A DNA stretch of 20,380 bases from Paracoccaceae bacterium (GTDB lineage: Bacteria; Pseudomonadota; Alphaproteobacteria; Rhodobacterales; Rhodobacteraceae), in contig JALVEX010000427.1 of the NCBI GenBank assembly GCA_027030435.1, forward strand, positions 1-20,380, given 5' to 3'. The translations under genes were made by a program, and so were the position numbers. Below the pieces are notes generated by a model that saw only the letters and a program-made list of their open reading frames with translations, did not search any database and was not told the DNA's origin. Of the stretch, positions 1-6,755 are shown one piece after another (positions within the stretch are counted from its first letter, which is position 1; each line of letters begins with the position of its first letter).

Positions 1-1021
1 AATTCACCCCCACCTGCGGAACCGCGAAATTCGCCTGATCCCATTTGCGCAGGGCGGCGAGGGATTGATGGAGCATGATCTCGCTCAGGCGTTCGGAAAG
101 GCCGGCACGATTGATCGCGGGCAGGAAATCCGCGGGGGAAATGAGCCCCCGTTCCGGGTGCACCCAGCGCGCCAGGGCCTCAAAGCCGCTCACCCGGCCG
201 GTATCGGTGGAAAGCTGCGGCTGGAACCAGGCCGTGATCTGGCCCTCTTCGAGCGCGCGCGCCACTTCTTCTTCCAGCGCATGGCGGCTGGCCCTCGTCT
301 TGCGCATTTCCGGCGTGAAGGCGCGTATGGCGCCCGGGCCGTTATGGCGCGCGGCCTGCATTGCGAGGAGCGCCGCATCGAGCATGGCTTCGCCCGTGGG
401 TTCGGGCGCGCGGCTGTCGAGGCAGAAGCCCACGGAGGCGGATATGTGTATTGTTGTCGCGTCGAGGCTGATCGGCTCGCTCACGGCCGACTGGATGCGC
501 CCGGCAATCTGGATCAGCGCTTCCAGATCGGCGCGGCGCACGGGCGCGAGGGCAACCGCGAAAATGGGGCCGTCAATCCGGGCGATCACATCGAACTGGC
601 GCATCACGCTTTGCAGCCTTTCGCCCACCCTGCGCAGCACGTCTTCCGCCGCCTTGTGCCCCATGCGCTCGATCAGGAGATCGAAATCGTCAATTTCCAG
701 CGTCAGGCAGGCGGTTGTCCTGTTCTTTCGATCCGGGCCGCTCAGCACATCGTCAAGGGCCCGCTCGATGCCTTCGCGCAGGCACAGCCCGGTGAGGGCA
801 TCTCGCATCTCGTCAGACCGCCGGCCGGCGGGTTCGAATTTTCCGAACAGGGCGATTGCACCGGGTAGGCCGAGCGCCGCGGCCATCAGCGCCGTTTCCC
901 CCCCGGCCCAATAGGCGCCGAGCGTTGCAGCGGGGAGGAGGGCGAGCAATCGGGGCGTGCTGAATGCGCCGGTCAGGCGCTTCATTCCGAAAACAGACGC
1001 ACCGCCTTTGCCATCACCCAT
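1..1021 (-). CDS. Membrane GGDEF-EAL protein, degenerate GGDEF (3' end outside window)
   Basis: This is a cyclic-di-GMP signalling protein read from an ATG at 1021, with a GAGAGG ribosome site about 10 bases upstream; 340 residues are visible before the window edge. Residues 23-59 form two hydrophobic segments, so it is probably anchored in the inner membrane. Residues about 75-235 are a GGDEF-like domain, but the catalytic signature reads RIDGPIF (148-154) instead of RxGGDEF, so cyclase activity is not expected. The EAL domain begins near residue 250 with FQPQL (266-270), the EAL triplet at 281-283, and a final Asn340 that matches the metal-binding Asn of the family. The remaining EAL metal and catalytic residues lie outside the window, so phosphodiesterase activity cannot be judged. 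It follows ttcA on the same strand after 73 bp. Confidence 0.85.
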   Translation of the reverse strand, partial: MGDGKGGASVFGMKRLTGAFSTPRLLALLPAATLGAYWAGGETALMAAALGLPGAIALFGKFEPAGRRSDEMRDALTGLCLREGIERALDDVLSGPDRKNRTTACLTLEIDDFDLLIERMGHKAAEDVLRRVGERLQSVMRQFDVIARIDGPIFAVALAPVRRADLEALIQIAGRIQSAVSEPISLDATTIHISASVGFCLDSRAPEPTGEAMLDAALLAMQAARHNGPGAIRAFTPEMRKTRASRHALEEEVARALEEGQITAWFQPQLSTDTGRVSGFEALARWVHPERGLISPADFLPAINRAGLSERLSEIMLHQSLAALRKWDQANFAVPQVGVN

Positions 1022-1094
1022 GATGAACCATCCTCTCGCACTCGTGGCCTGACCACTTTCGGGAGAACGCTAGGCGCCAATCGCTACGGGGATG

Positions 1095-1973
1095 TTAACG
1101 CAGGCCGGGAATCTCGGGCGAATTTTCGTCAATCTGTTCAGGGTTCGTTTGCAATCCGGCGAAATCGAACAGCCGGGGATCGAGCATGTGCGAGGGGCGG
1201 ATGTTCATGAGGGCGCGAAACATCACCTGCCGCCGCCCGGGGCTGTTCTTCTCCCACTGATCGAGGATGGCCTTCACCTGCTGGCGCTGAAGCCCGTCCT
1301 GCGAGCCGCAGAGATCGCAGGGGATGATCGGGTAGTTCATGGCGCGGGCGAAACGCTCGCAATCCTTCTCGGCCACATGGGCCAGCGGACGCAGGACGTA
1401 GAGATCGCCCTCCTCGTTCACGAGCTTTGGCGGCATCGTGGCGATGCGCCCGCCGTGGAAGAGATTCATGAAGAAGGTTTCGAGGATGTCGTCCCGGTGA
1501 TGGCCGAGCACCACGGCGCTGCACCCTTCCTCGCGCGCGATGCGGTAGAGATTGCCCCGGCGCAGACGCGAACAGAGCGCGCAATAGGTGCGCCCCTCGG
1601 GCACCTTCTCCTTCACGATCGAATAGGTATCCTGATATTCGATGCGGTGGGGCACGCCCATGCGCTCGAGGAATTCCGGCAGCACGGTGGCGGGAAAGCC
1701 CGGCTGGCCCTGATCGAGATTGCAGGCCAGAAGATCAACAGGCAGCAGCCCGCGCCATTTCAGCTCGTGAAGGGCGGCGAGCAGGGTGTAGCTGTCCTTC
1801 CCGCCGGAAAGGCAGACAAGCCAGCGCGCGCCACGCTCGACCATGCCGTATTGCTCCACCGCCTCTCGCACCTGGCGGATGATGCGCTTCCTGAGCTTGC
1901 GAAACTCGCCGCTTTTGGGCGCGCCCGCAAACAGCGGGTGGATTTCCTCTGTATCGTCGTGATCATCGCGCAT
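1095..1973 (-). CDS. ttcA: tRNA 2-thiocytidine(32) synthetase TtcA
   Basis: TtcA adds sulfur to cytidine 32 of certain tRNAs, using ATP and an iron-sulfur cluster, in the cytoplasm. The 292-residue product carries the PP-loop ATP motif SGGKDS (56-61), the CALC pair (Cys131, Cys134) and CDLC (Cys219, Cys222), which are the expected cluster and sulfur-transfer cysteines. Length fits the family (about 270-310). The frame stays open upstream to 2486, but that part lies antisense to the glycosyltransferase gene and is not TtcA-like. The ATG at 1973 matches where TtcA homology begins, although its ribosome site is weak. It is divergent from the glycosyltransferase gene (116 bp between starts) and may be transcribed together with the EAL gene downstream. 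Confidence 0.93.
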   Translation of the reverse strand: MRDDHDDTEEIHPLFAGAPKSGEFRKLRKRIIRQVREAVEQYGMVERGARWLVCLSGGKDSYTLLAALHELKWRGLLPVDLLACNLDQGQPGFPATVLPEFLERMGVPHRIEYQDTYSIVKEKVPEGRTYCALCSRLRRGNLYRIAREEGCSAVVLGHHRDDILETFFMNLFHGGRIATMPPKLVNEEGDLYVLRPLAHVAEKDCERFARAMNYPIIPCDLCGSQDGLQRQQVKAILDQWEKNSPGRRQVMFRALMNIRPSHMLDPRLFDFAGLQTNPEQIDENSPEIPGLR

Positions 1974-2032
1974 GGCGCCGATATGCCCCAGATGGCCGGG
2001 GCGGGAAAGGGATTTCTTGGCCGCAAATCTCC

Positions 2033-2061
2033 TTGGCGCACTCCGTTTCGGCCCATATGAT
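2033..2061 (+). promoter_or_regulatory. Predicted sigma-70-type promoter for the glycosyltransferase gene
   Basis: TTGGCG (2033-2038) and TATGAT (2056-2061) are separated by exactly 17 bases, giving a predicted transcript start near 2068 and a leader of about 22 bases. This placement argues against the upstream in-frame TTG at 2033 being a start codon. Confidence 0.5.
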
Positions 2062-2089
2062 CCCGGGAAATGCCGTATCAGGAGGCCCC

Positions 2090-3070
2090 ATGGCCACGAA
2101 AGAGCGCTATACTGTCGTTTCGACCATGAAGAACGAAGGGCCATACATCCTTGAATGGGTGGCCCATCACAAGGCGCTCGGGTTTGACGAGATCGTGGTC
2201 TGCACCAATGATTGCGAGGATACGACGGTCGAGATCCTGAAGCACCTCGAGGGGCTCGGCCTCGTGCATCACCACGCAACCCGGATACGCAAGGGCGGCA
2301 TCCATCGCTCGGCCCTGCGCCAGGCGGCGCGCATGGATGTGGTGAAGGGATCGGACTGGATATTCGTCTGCGATGTGGATGAATTCCTGACGGTGAAGGA
2401 AGGCGACGGCTCGGCGCGTGCCCTCGTGGCGCTTTCGGGGGAGGGGGCGGACGTGATCGCTGTGCCCTGGCGGGTGTTCGGGCCAAACGGCATCAGCCTG
2501 TTTCGCGATCGCCTTGTTACCGAACAGTTCACCCGCGCCGAGGCACTGGGCGAAAACCCCCAGGCGGGGAAATTCGTGAAATCGCTTTTTCGCCGGCCGG
2601 ATCAGTTCAAGCGCTTCGGCCTGCATCTGCCCGTGGCGCGGGAGGAAGGCCCGGCGCCGAAGATCGTCTGGCCGGGGGGCGCGCTTCATGCGGAGAACGG
2701 CAAGCCGACCGGCACACCGCCGCCCTTCCACATTGCGCAGGTCAATCATTACGCGCTGCGTTCGATGGAATCCTTTCTCATAAAGCGCGCGCGGGGGCGG
2801 GCCAATCACATGCACCATGTGCTGGGCATGGAATACTGGGAGCGCTTCGATTTCGGCGGCGAGGAGGATCTTTCGATCCGCCGCTATGATCCCCTGCGGG
2901 ATCAATGGATGCAGCGCTTTCGCGAGGATGAGAAGCTCTGGGCCCTGCATCGAAAATCCGTTCGCTGGCACCGCTGGAAGGCGCGCGAGCTGCGCAAGGA
3001 TCCCGCCGCCAATGCCCTGCGCCTCGAGATTCTCGCGCGATTTGCCGCCGGACACTCCGAAGCGGGCTGA
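2090..3070 (+). CDS. Glycosyltransferase family 2 protein
   Basis: A predicted soluble 326-residue protein of the GT-A fold, of the compact family 2 type often found in Rhodobacteraceae (Glyco_tranf_2_4-like, from memory). The N-terminus has the typical pattern of this group: VVSTMKNEGPYILEWVAHH (residues 9-27) binding the nucleotide sugar, then the metal-binding acidic motif DVDEF at 95-99 (Asp95, Asp97). The C-terminal third is rich in His, Arg and Trp and may hold the acceptor site. ATG 2090 is chosen because AGGAGG (2080-2085) lies just upstream and the predicted promoter is in place. The gene stands alone, divergent from ttcA and convergent with the TlpA-like gene 54 bp away. Donor and acceptor sugars cannot be inferred; a role in cell-surface polysaccharide is only a guess from the family. 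Confidence 0.8.
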   Translation: MATKERYTVVSTMKNEGPYILEWVAHHKALGFDEIVVCTNDCEDTTVEILKHLEGLGLVHHHATRIRKGGIHRSALRQAARMDVVKGSDWIFVCDVDEFLTVKEGDGSARALVALSGEGADVIAVPWRVFGPNGISLFRDRLVTEQFTRAEALGENPQAGKFVKSLFRRPDQFKRFGLHLPVAREEGPAPKIVWPGGALHAENGKPTGTPPPFHIAQVNHYALRSMESFLIKRARGRANHMHHVLGMEYWERFDFGGEEDLSIRRYDPLRDQWMQRFREDEKLWALHRKSVRWHRWKARELRKDPAANALRLEILARFAAGHSEAG

Positions 3071-3124
3071 TCCCCGCGCCGGGCGAAGGGGCCTGCGGCC
3101 AGCGTTTTGCGCGATGGGCCGGTG

Positions 3125-3685
3125 TCAGCCCGTTTCGCCGATCAGGGCCCGGAAGATTGCCTTCGCCGATTCGCTGTCCCATTCGGCATCGCCCGTCAGG
3201 CGGGCGATCTCGCGCCCTTCGGGATCGAGGATGACGGAAACCGGCAGCCCGAAAACGCCAAGCCTGCGCGCCAGCGCCTGCTTCGGATCGAGGAGGATCG
3301 GCAGGTTTTTCACGCCGGCATCGGCGAAGAACTGCTTGATGCCGCGCACCGTGTTGCGCCCGGTCGCGACCGTCACCACCTGGAAGCGCTCGCCGCCCAT
3401 CTCCGCCTGAAGCCGATCGAGCGATGGCATCTCGGCGCGGCAGGGCGGGCACCAGGTGGCCCAGAGATTGAGCAGCACGTATTTGCCGCGGTATTCGGCC
3501 AGGCTATGCGGGTTGCCTTCGCCATCCACGATCTCCACGGAGGGCACGGGCTTCGGTTCTTTGGCAAAGATCAGCTTTCGCATCGGGCCCTCGCGCAGGG
3601 CTTCAAGCGCGGCGGTATCCGCAAATGCCATGTTTGCACCAAGCGCAAGGCCCGCGTATAGGGCTATGGAACGCAGCAATCTCAT
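3125..3685 (-). CDS. TlpA-type periplasmic thiol:disulfide oxidoreductase
   Basis: A 186-residue exported thioredoxin-fold protein of the TlpA/ResA group, which reduces disulfides on the outer face of the inner membrane, for example during cytochrome c or oxidase assembly. Residues 1-23 form a signal peptide ending AFA before Asp24, or possibly an uncleaved anchor. The active site is WATWCPPC (75-82) with Cys79 and Cys82, and Gly-Leu-Pro148 provides the cis-proline. The ATG at 3685 has a strong GGAGGG ribosome site. Its start is only 21 bp from the divergent argH start, so each promoter must lie within the other gene. The physiological partner is unknown; a link to argH is probably only shared control or position. 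Confidence 0.88.
   Translation of the reverse strand: MRLLRSIALYAGLALGANMAFADTAALEALREGPMRKLIFAKEPKPVPSVEIVDGEGNPHSLAEYRGKYVLLNLWATWCPPCRAEMPSLDRLQAEMGGERFQVVTVATGRNTVRGIKQFFADAGVKNLPILLDPKQALARRLGVFGLPVSVILDPEGREIARLTGDAEWDSESAKAIFRALIGETG
3634..3662 (+). promoter_or_regulatory. Possible argH promoter inside the TlpA-like gene
   Basis: TTGCAC (3634-3639) and TATAGG (3657-3662) are 17 bases apart, with a predicted start near 3669. Both boxes are imperfect. The site falls in the part of the opposite gene that encodes its signal peptide. Confidence 0.3.
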
Positions 3686-3706
3686 CTTTCCCTCCAGGGT
3701 TCAGCC

Positions 3707-5113
3707 ATGTCAGACGATACCTCCGATGCAAAATCCGCCAACGCCATGTGGGGTGGCCGCTTCGCGGAAGGCCCCGATGCGATCATGGAGGCGATCAATG
3801 CCTCGATCGGATTCGATCGCCGCCTCGCGAAGCAGGATATCGAAGGCTCGCGCGCCCATGCCGCCATGCTCGCGGCCACGGGCATCATCACTGATAAGGA
3901 TGCCGAGGCGATAAGGGAAGGGCTGCTCACGGTCTTGTCAGAGATCGAAAGCGGAAAGTTCGCATTCTCGACAGCGCTGGAGGATATCCACATGAATGTG
4001 GAGGCCCGCCTGCGGGAGCTGATCGGCGAGCCGGCCGGGCGGCTGCACACGGCGCGTTCTCGCAACGATCAGGTGGCGCTCGATTTCCGCATGTGGGTGC
4101 GCGAACAGGCCGATGCCGCGATTGCCGGGCTCGAGGCGCTGATGAAGGCGCTCCTCGCCCAGGCCGAGGCGGGAGCGGATTGGGTGATGCCGGGCTTCAC
4201 CCACCTGCAGGTGGCCCAGCCCGTCACCTGGGGGCACCACATGCTCGCATATGTGGAGATGTTCGCCCGCGATCGCGCCCGATTTCAGGACGCACGCAAG
4301 AGGATGAACGAGTGCCCCCTCGGCGCCGCCGCGCTCGCCGGCACCTCCTTCCCCATTGATCGTAAGATGACGGCTGAGGCGCTTGGCTTCGATCGCCCCA
4401 CCGCCAATTCGCTCGACACGGTCGCCGATCGCGATTTCGCGCTCGAATTCCTCGCCGCCGCCGCGATCTGCGCGATGCATCTCTCGCGCCTTGCCGAGGA
4501 GCTTGTGATCTGGTCCTCGGCGCAGTTCCGCTTTGTCACGCTCTCGGATCGCTTCTCCACCGGCTCCTCGATCATGCCCCAAAAGAAGAACCCGGACGCC
4601 GCCGAGCTGATCCGCGCCAAGATCGGCCGTATCCTCGGCGCGCTGGTGGCGCTTTTCACGGTGATGAAGGGCCTGCCGCTCGCCTATTCCAAGGACATGC
4701 AGGAAGACAAGGAACAGGTCTTCGATGCGGCTGATAGCCTGATGCTCGCGCTCGCCGCCATGGAAGGGATGGTGTCCGACATGAACGCCAACCGCGAAGC
4801 GCTCGAGGCCGCCGCCGGCGCGGGCTTCTCCACCGCCACCGATCTGGCCGATTGGCTGGTGCGCGCATTGAACATGCCCTTTCGCGAGGCTCATCACGTC
4901 ACCGGCGCGCTGGTGGCTCTGGCCGAGAAGAAGGGTGTGGATTTGCCCGATCTCACGCTTGATGATATGAAATCGGTGCATGAGGGCATCACCGAAGATG
5001 TGTTCGGCGTCCTCGGGGTGCATAATTCCGTGGCAAGCCGCACATCTTACGGCGGAACCGCGCCAACGCAGGTGCGCGCCCAGATCGAACGCTGGAAAGA
5101 GGTTCTGAAATGA
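3707..5113 (+). CDS. argH: Argininosuccinate lyase
   Basis: ArgH splits argininosuccinate into arginine and fumarate, the last step of arginine synthesis, as a cytoplasmic homotetramer. The 468-residue product has full family length and all signature regions: WGGRF (15-19), HTARSRNDQ (114-122), THLQ (165-168, with the general-acid His region) and the fumarase-superfamily signature GSSIMPQKKNP (286-296) carrying the catalytic serine. The ATG at 3707 is the first plausible start, just 21 bp from the divergent TlpA-like gene. Its ribosome site is weak (CAGGG). The stop codon overlaps the ATG of the next gene (ATGA), so the downstream lipoprotein is probably translationally coupled. Identification is near certain. 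Confidence 0.98.
   Translation: MSDDTSDAKSANAMWGGRFAEGPDAIMEAINASIGFDRRLAKQDIEGSRAHAAMLAATGIITDKDAEAIREGLLTVLSEIESGKFAFSTALEDIHMNVEARLRELIGEPAGRLHTARSRNDQVALDFRMWVREQADAAIAGLEALMKALLAQAEAGADWVMPGFTHLQVAQPVTWGHHMLAYVEMFARDRARFQDARKRMNECPLGAAALAGTSFPIDRKMTAEALGFDRPTANSLDTVADRDFALEFLAAAAICAMHLSRLAEELVIWSSAQFRFVTLSDRFSTGSSIMPQKKNPDAAELIRAKIGRILGALVALFTVMKGLPLAYSKDMQEDKEQVFDAADSLMLALAAMEGMVSDMNANREALEAAAGAGFSTATDLADWLVRALNMPFREAHHVTGALVALAEKKGVDLPDLTLDDMKSVHEGITEDVFGVLGVHNSVASRTSYGGTAPTQVRAQIERWKEVLK
3714..3741 (-). promoter_or_regulatory. Possible promoter of the TlpA-like gene inside argH
   Basis: On the minus strand TTGGCG (3736-3741) precedes TATCGT (3714-3719) by 16 bases, placing transcription start a little upstream of the ATG at 3685. 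It overlaps roughly the third to twelfth codons of argH. Confidence 0.3.
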
Positions 5114-5283
5114 AGGCACTCCTTGCCGTTCTGCCCCTGCTCCTCGCCGCGGCCTGCGGCGCCGATGGCGATCCCCTGCGACCTTCCGTCAATGCCGGGG
5201 TTTCAGTCACCCCGGGGGGCGTGCGCACCTCGGCCTCCGTCGGAGTGGATGCGGGCAACGTGAGCGTGCGCGTGGGGCTCTGA
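5110..5283 (+). CDS. Small lipoprotein between argH and lysA (LptM-like by position)
   Basis: A 57-residue open frame starting in the ATGA overlap with the argH stop codon. It has a hydrophobic signal (residues 3-15) ending LAAAC with Cys16 as the likely lipidated residue, followed by GADGDPLRPS. The rest is a Val/Ser/Gly repeat-like stretch with alternating hydrophobic residues (VNAGVSV, ASVGVDAG, VSVRVGL). In many proteobacteria a tiny lipoprotein just upstream of lysA is LptM (YifL), a helper of the LPS transporter LptD that begins with a similar CG-x-x-G-P segment. The resemblance here is mostly positional plus the first few residues, so the assignment is tentative. It lies in the same unit as argH and 161 bp ahead of lysA. 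Confidence 0.7.
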   Translation: MKALLAVLPLLLAAACGADGDPLRPSVNAGVSVTPGGVRTSASVGVDAGNVSVRVGL

Positions 5284-5359
5284 AGGCCCCGGCTTCCATC
5301 ACTGGTCCGTAAATATCCCAGCCGGAGGCGCTCACCGCATCAGCCGCGCCGATCACCGC

Positions 5360-5387
5360 TTGCCATTTCACGATGAACGCCTATTAG
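5360..5387 (+). promoter_or_regulatory. Possible lysA promoter
   Basis: TTGCCA (5360-5365) and TATTAG (5382-5387) are 16 bases apart. Transcription would begin near 5394 and leave a leader of about 50 bases ahead of lysA. The -10 box matches the consensus at only four of six positions. Confidence 0.3.
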
Positions 5388-5423
5388 GTGGGAAAACCGC
5401 CCGGAACCGGCCGCAAAGGCGGC
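5387..5423 (+). promoter_or_regulatory. Hairpin-rich leader just upstream of lysA
   Basis: Two small hairpins follow each other closely: GGTGG with CCGCC around a GAAAA loop, using one G-U pair (about 5387-5401), and the perfect GCCGC-AAAG-GCGGC (5410-5423). The inverted pair CCGG-AA-CCGG lies between them. The lysA ATG follows 21 bases later with no clear ribosome site. It does not match a riboswitch I recognise, and a regulatory role is inferred only from its place. Confidence 0.3.
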
Positions 5424-5444
5424 GATACGAAAGCCAGATCAGTC

Positions 5445-6710
5445 ATGGATCATTTTCTCTACCGAGATGGCACGCTCCATGCCGAGGATGTGCCGGTGCC
5501 CGAGATCGCAGCCGCCGTCGGAACGCCCTTCTATCTCTATTCCACGGCCACCTTCCGGCGCCATTTCCGCCTGTTTGACGAGGCGCTCGCGGGGCTCGAT
5601 CATCTCGTCTGCTATGCGATGAAGGCCAATTCCAATCAGGCGATCCTGAAGCTTCTGGCCGATATGGGCGCGGGGATGGATGTGGTTTCGGGGGGCGAAT
5701 ATGCGCGCGCAAAGGCGGCCGGGGTTCCCGGGGGGAGGATCGTCTTTTCCGGCGTCGGCAAGACGCGCGAAGAGATGCGCGCGGCGCTCGAGGGCGGCAT
5801 TCGCCAGTTCAACGTGGAGAGCGAGCCGGAGCTCGAGGCTCTGAACGATCTCGCCGTTTCGATGGGCCTGCAAGCCCCGGTTGCGATCCGTGTCAATCCG
5901 GATGTGGATGCGAAAACCCACGCCAAGATCGCCACCGGAAAGGCGGAAAACAAGTTCGGGATTCCGATTTCCCGGGCGCGCGCCGTCTATGATCATGCCG
6001 CCGGCATGGAGGGGGTCGAAATCACCGGCATTGACGTGCATATCGGCTCGCAACTCACCGATCTCGAGCCTTTCCGCCAGGCCTATCTCAAGGTGAAGGA
6101 TCTCACCCGGCAGCTTCGCGCCGATGGCCATGACATCCGCCGCCTCGATCTTGGCGGGGGACTCGGCATCCCCTACCAGCGCGGCAATGAAGCCCCGCCT
6201 CTGCCCACCGAATACGGCGCCATGATCCGGGAAACGCTCGGCGATCTCGGCTGCGAGATCGAGATCGAGCCGGGGCGGCTCATCGCCGGCAACGCGGGCA
6301 TCATGGTATCGCGGGTGATCTATGTGAAGGAAGGCGAGGGGCGGAAATTTCTCATTGTTGACAGCGGCATGAACGATCTGATCCGCCCGGCGATGTATGA
6401 GGCGCATCACGATATCGTGCCGGTGCAGGAGCCTGCGCCCGGGATCGAGCGGGAAACATATGACGTCGTCGGCCCCGTCTGCGAAACCGGCGATACCTTC
6501 GCGCGCGATCGCTCCATGCCGCCGATGCGGGCAGGCGATCTCGTGGCCTTTCGCTCGGCCGGAGCTTATGGTGCGGTCATGGCGAGCGAATACAATTCCC
6601 GCCCGCTGATCCCCGAAGTTCTGGTCAGCGGCGATCAATTCGCTGTCATTCGCGCGCGTCCGAGCTATGATGAGATGATAAACCGGGATAGGATACCCGA
6701 GTGGCTCTGA
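5445..6710 (+). CDS. lysA: Diaminopimelate decarboxylase
   Basis: LysA removes a carboxyl group from meso-diaminopimelate to make lysine, using pyridoxal phosphate, in the cytoplasm. The 421-residue product has full length and the alanine-racemase-type barrel with the PLP lysine Lys60 in YAMKANSN (57-64), then HIGSQ (199-203), the phosphate-binding GGGLG (237-241) and EPGR (275-278). The C-terminal beta domain carries CETGD with the catalytic Cys346, and SAGAYG (371-376). ATG 5445 is preferred over the longer open frame from 5388 because homologous proteins begin MDHF. No strong ribosome site is visible. The neighbouring lipoprotein and DUF4175 genes form a block I recall as common near lysA in Alphaproteobacteria. 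Confidence 0.97.
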   Translation: MDHFLYRDGTLHAEDVPVPEIAAAVGTPFYLYSTATFRRHFRLFDEALAGLDHLVCYAMKANSNQAILKLLADMGAGMDVVSGGEYARAKAAGVPGGRIVFSGVGKTREEMRAALEGGIRQFNVESEPELEALNDLAVSMGLQAPVAIRVNPDVDAKTHAKIATGKAENKFGIPISRARAVYDHAAGMEGVEITGIDVHIGSQLTDLEPFRQAYLKVKDLTRQLRADGHDIRRLDLGGGLGIPYQRGNEAPPLPTEYGAMIRETLGDLGCEIEIEPGRLIAGNAGIMVSRVIYVKEGEGRKFLIVDSGMNDLIRPAMYEAHHDIVPVQEPAPGIERETYDVVGPVCETGDTFARDRSMPPMRAGDLVAFRSAGAYGAVMASEYNSRPLIPEVLVSGDQFAVIRARPSYDEMINRDRIPEWL

Positions 6711-6755
6711 CGCGCGGCTTCGGGCCAGCCCCGGCCCGCGCCCGATGAAAAAGGC

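Noticed and set aside
1974..2486. N-terminal extension of ttcA upstream of 1973
   Set aside because: Antisense to the glycosyltransferase gene, Pro/Arg/Ser-rich, unlike TtcA; homology begins at the ATG at 1973.
3090..3108. GGCC-TGC-GGCC hairpin followed by AGCGTTTT as a terminator of the glycosyltransferase gene
   Set aside because: Only four stem pairs and a short, displaced T-run; too weak to annotate.
3938..5119. 393-codon minus-strand frame antisense to argH
   Set aside because: Shadow of the argH coding sequence, rich in His/Gly/Arg with no family match.
5284..5444. Lysine or cyclic-di-GMP riboswitch upstream of lysA
   Set aside because: The conserved core elements of these classes are absent; only simple hairpins are present.
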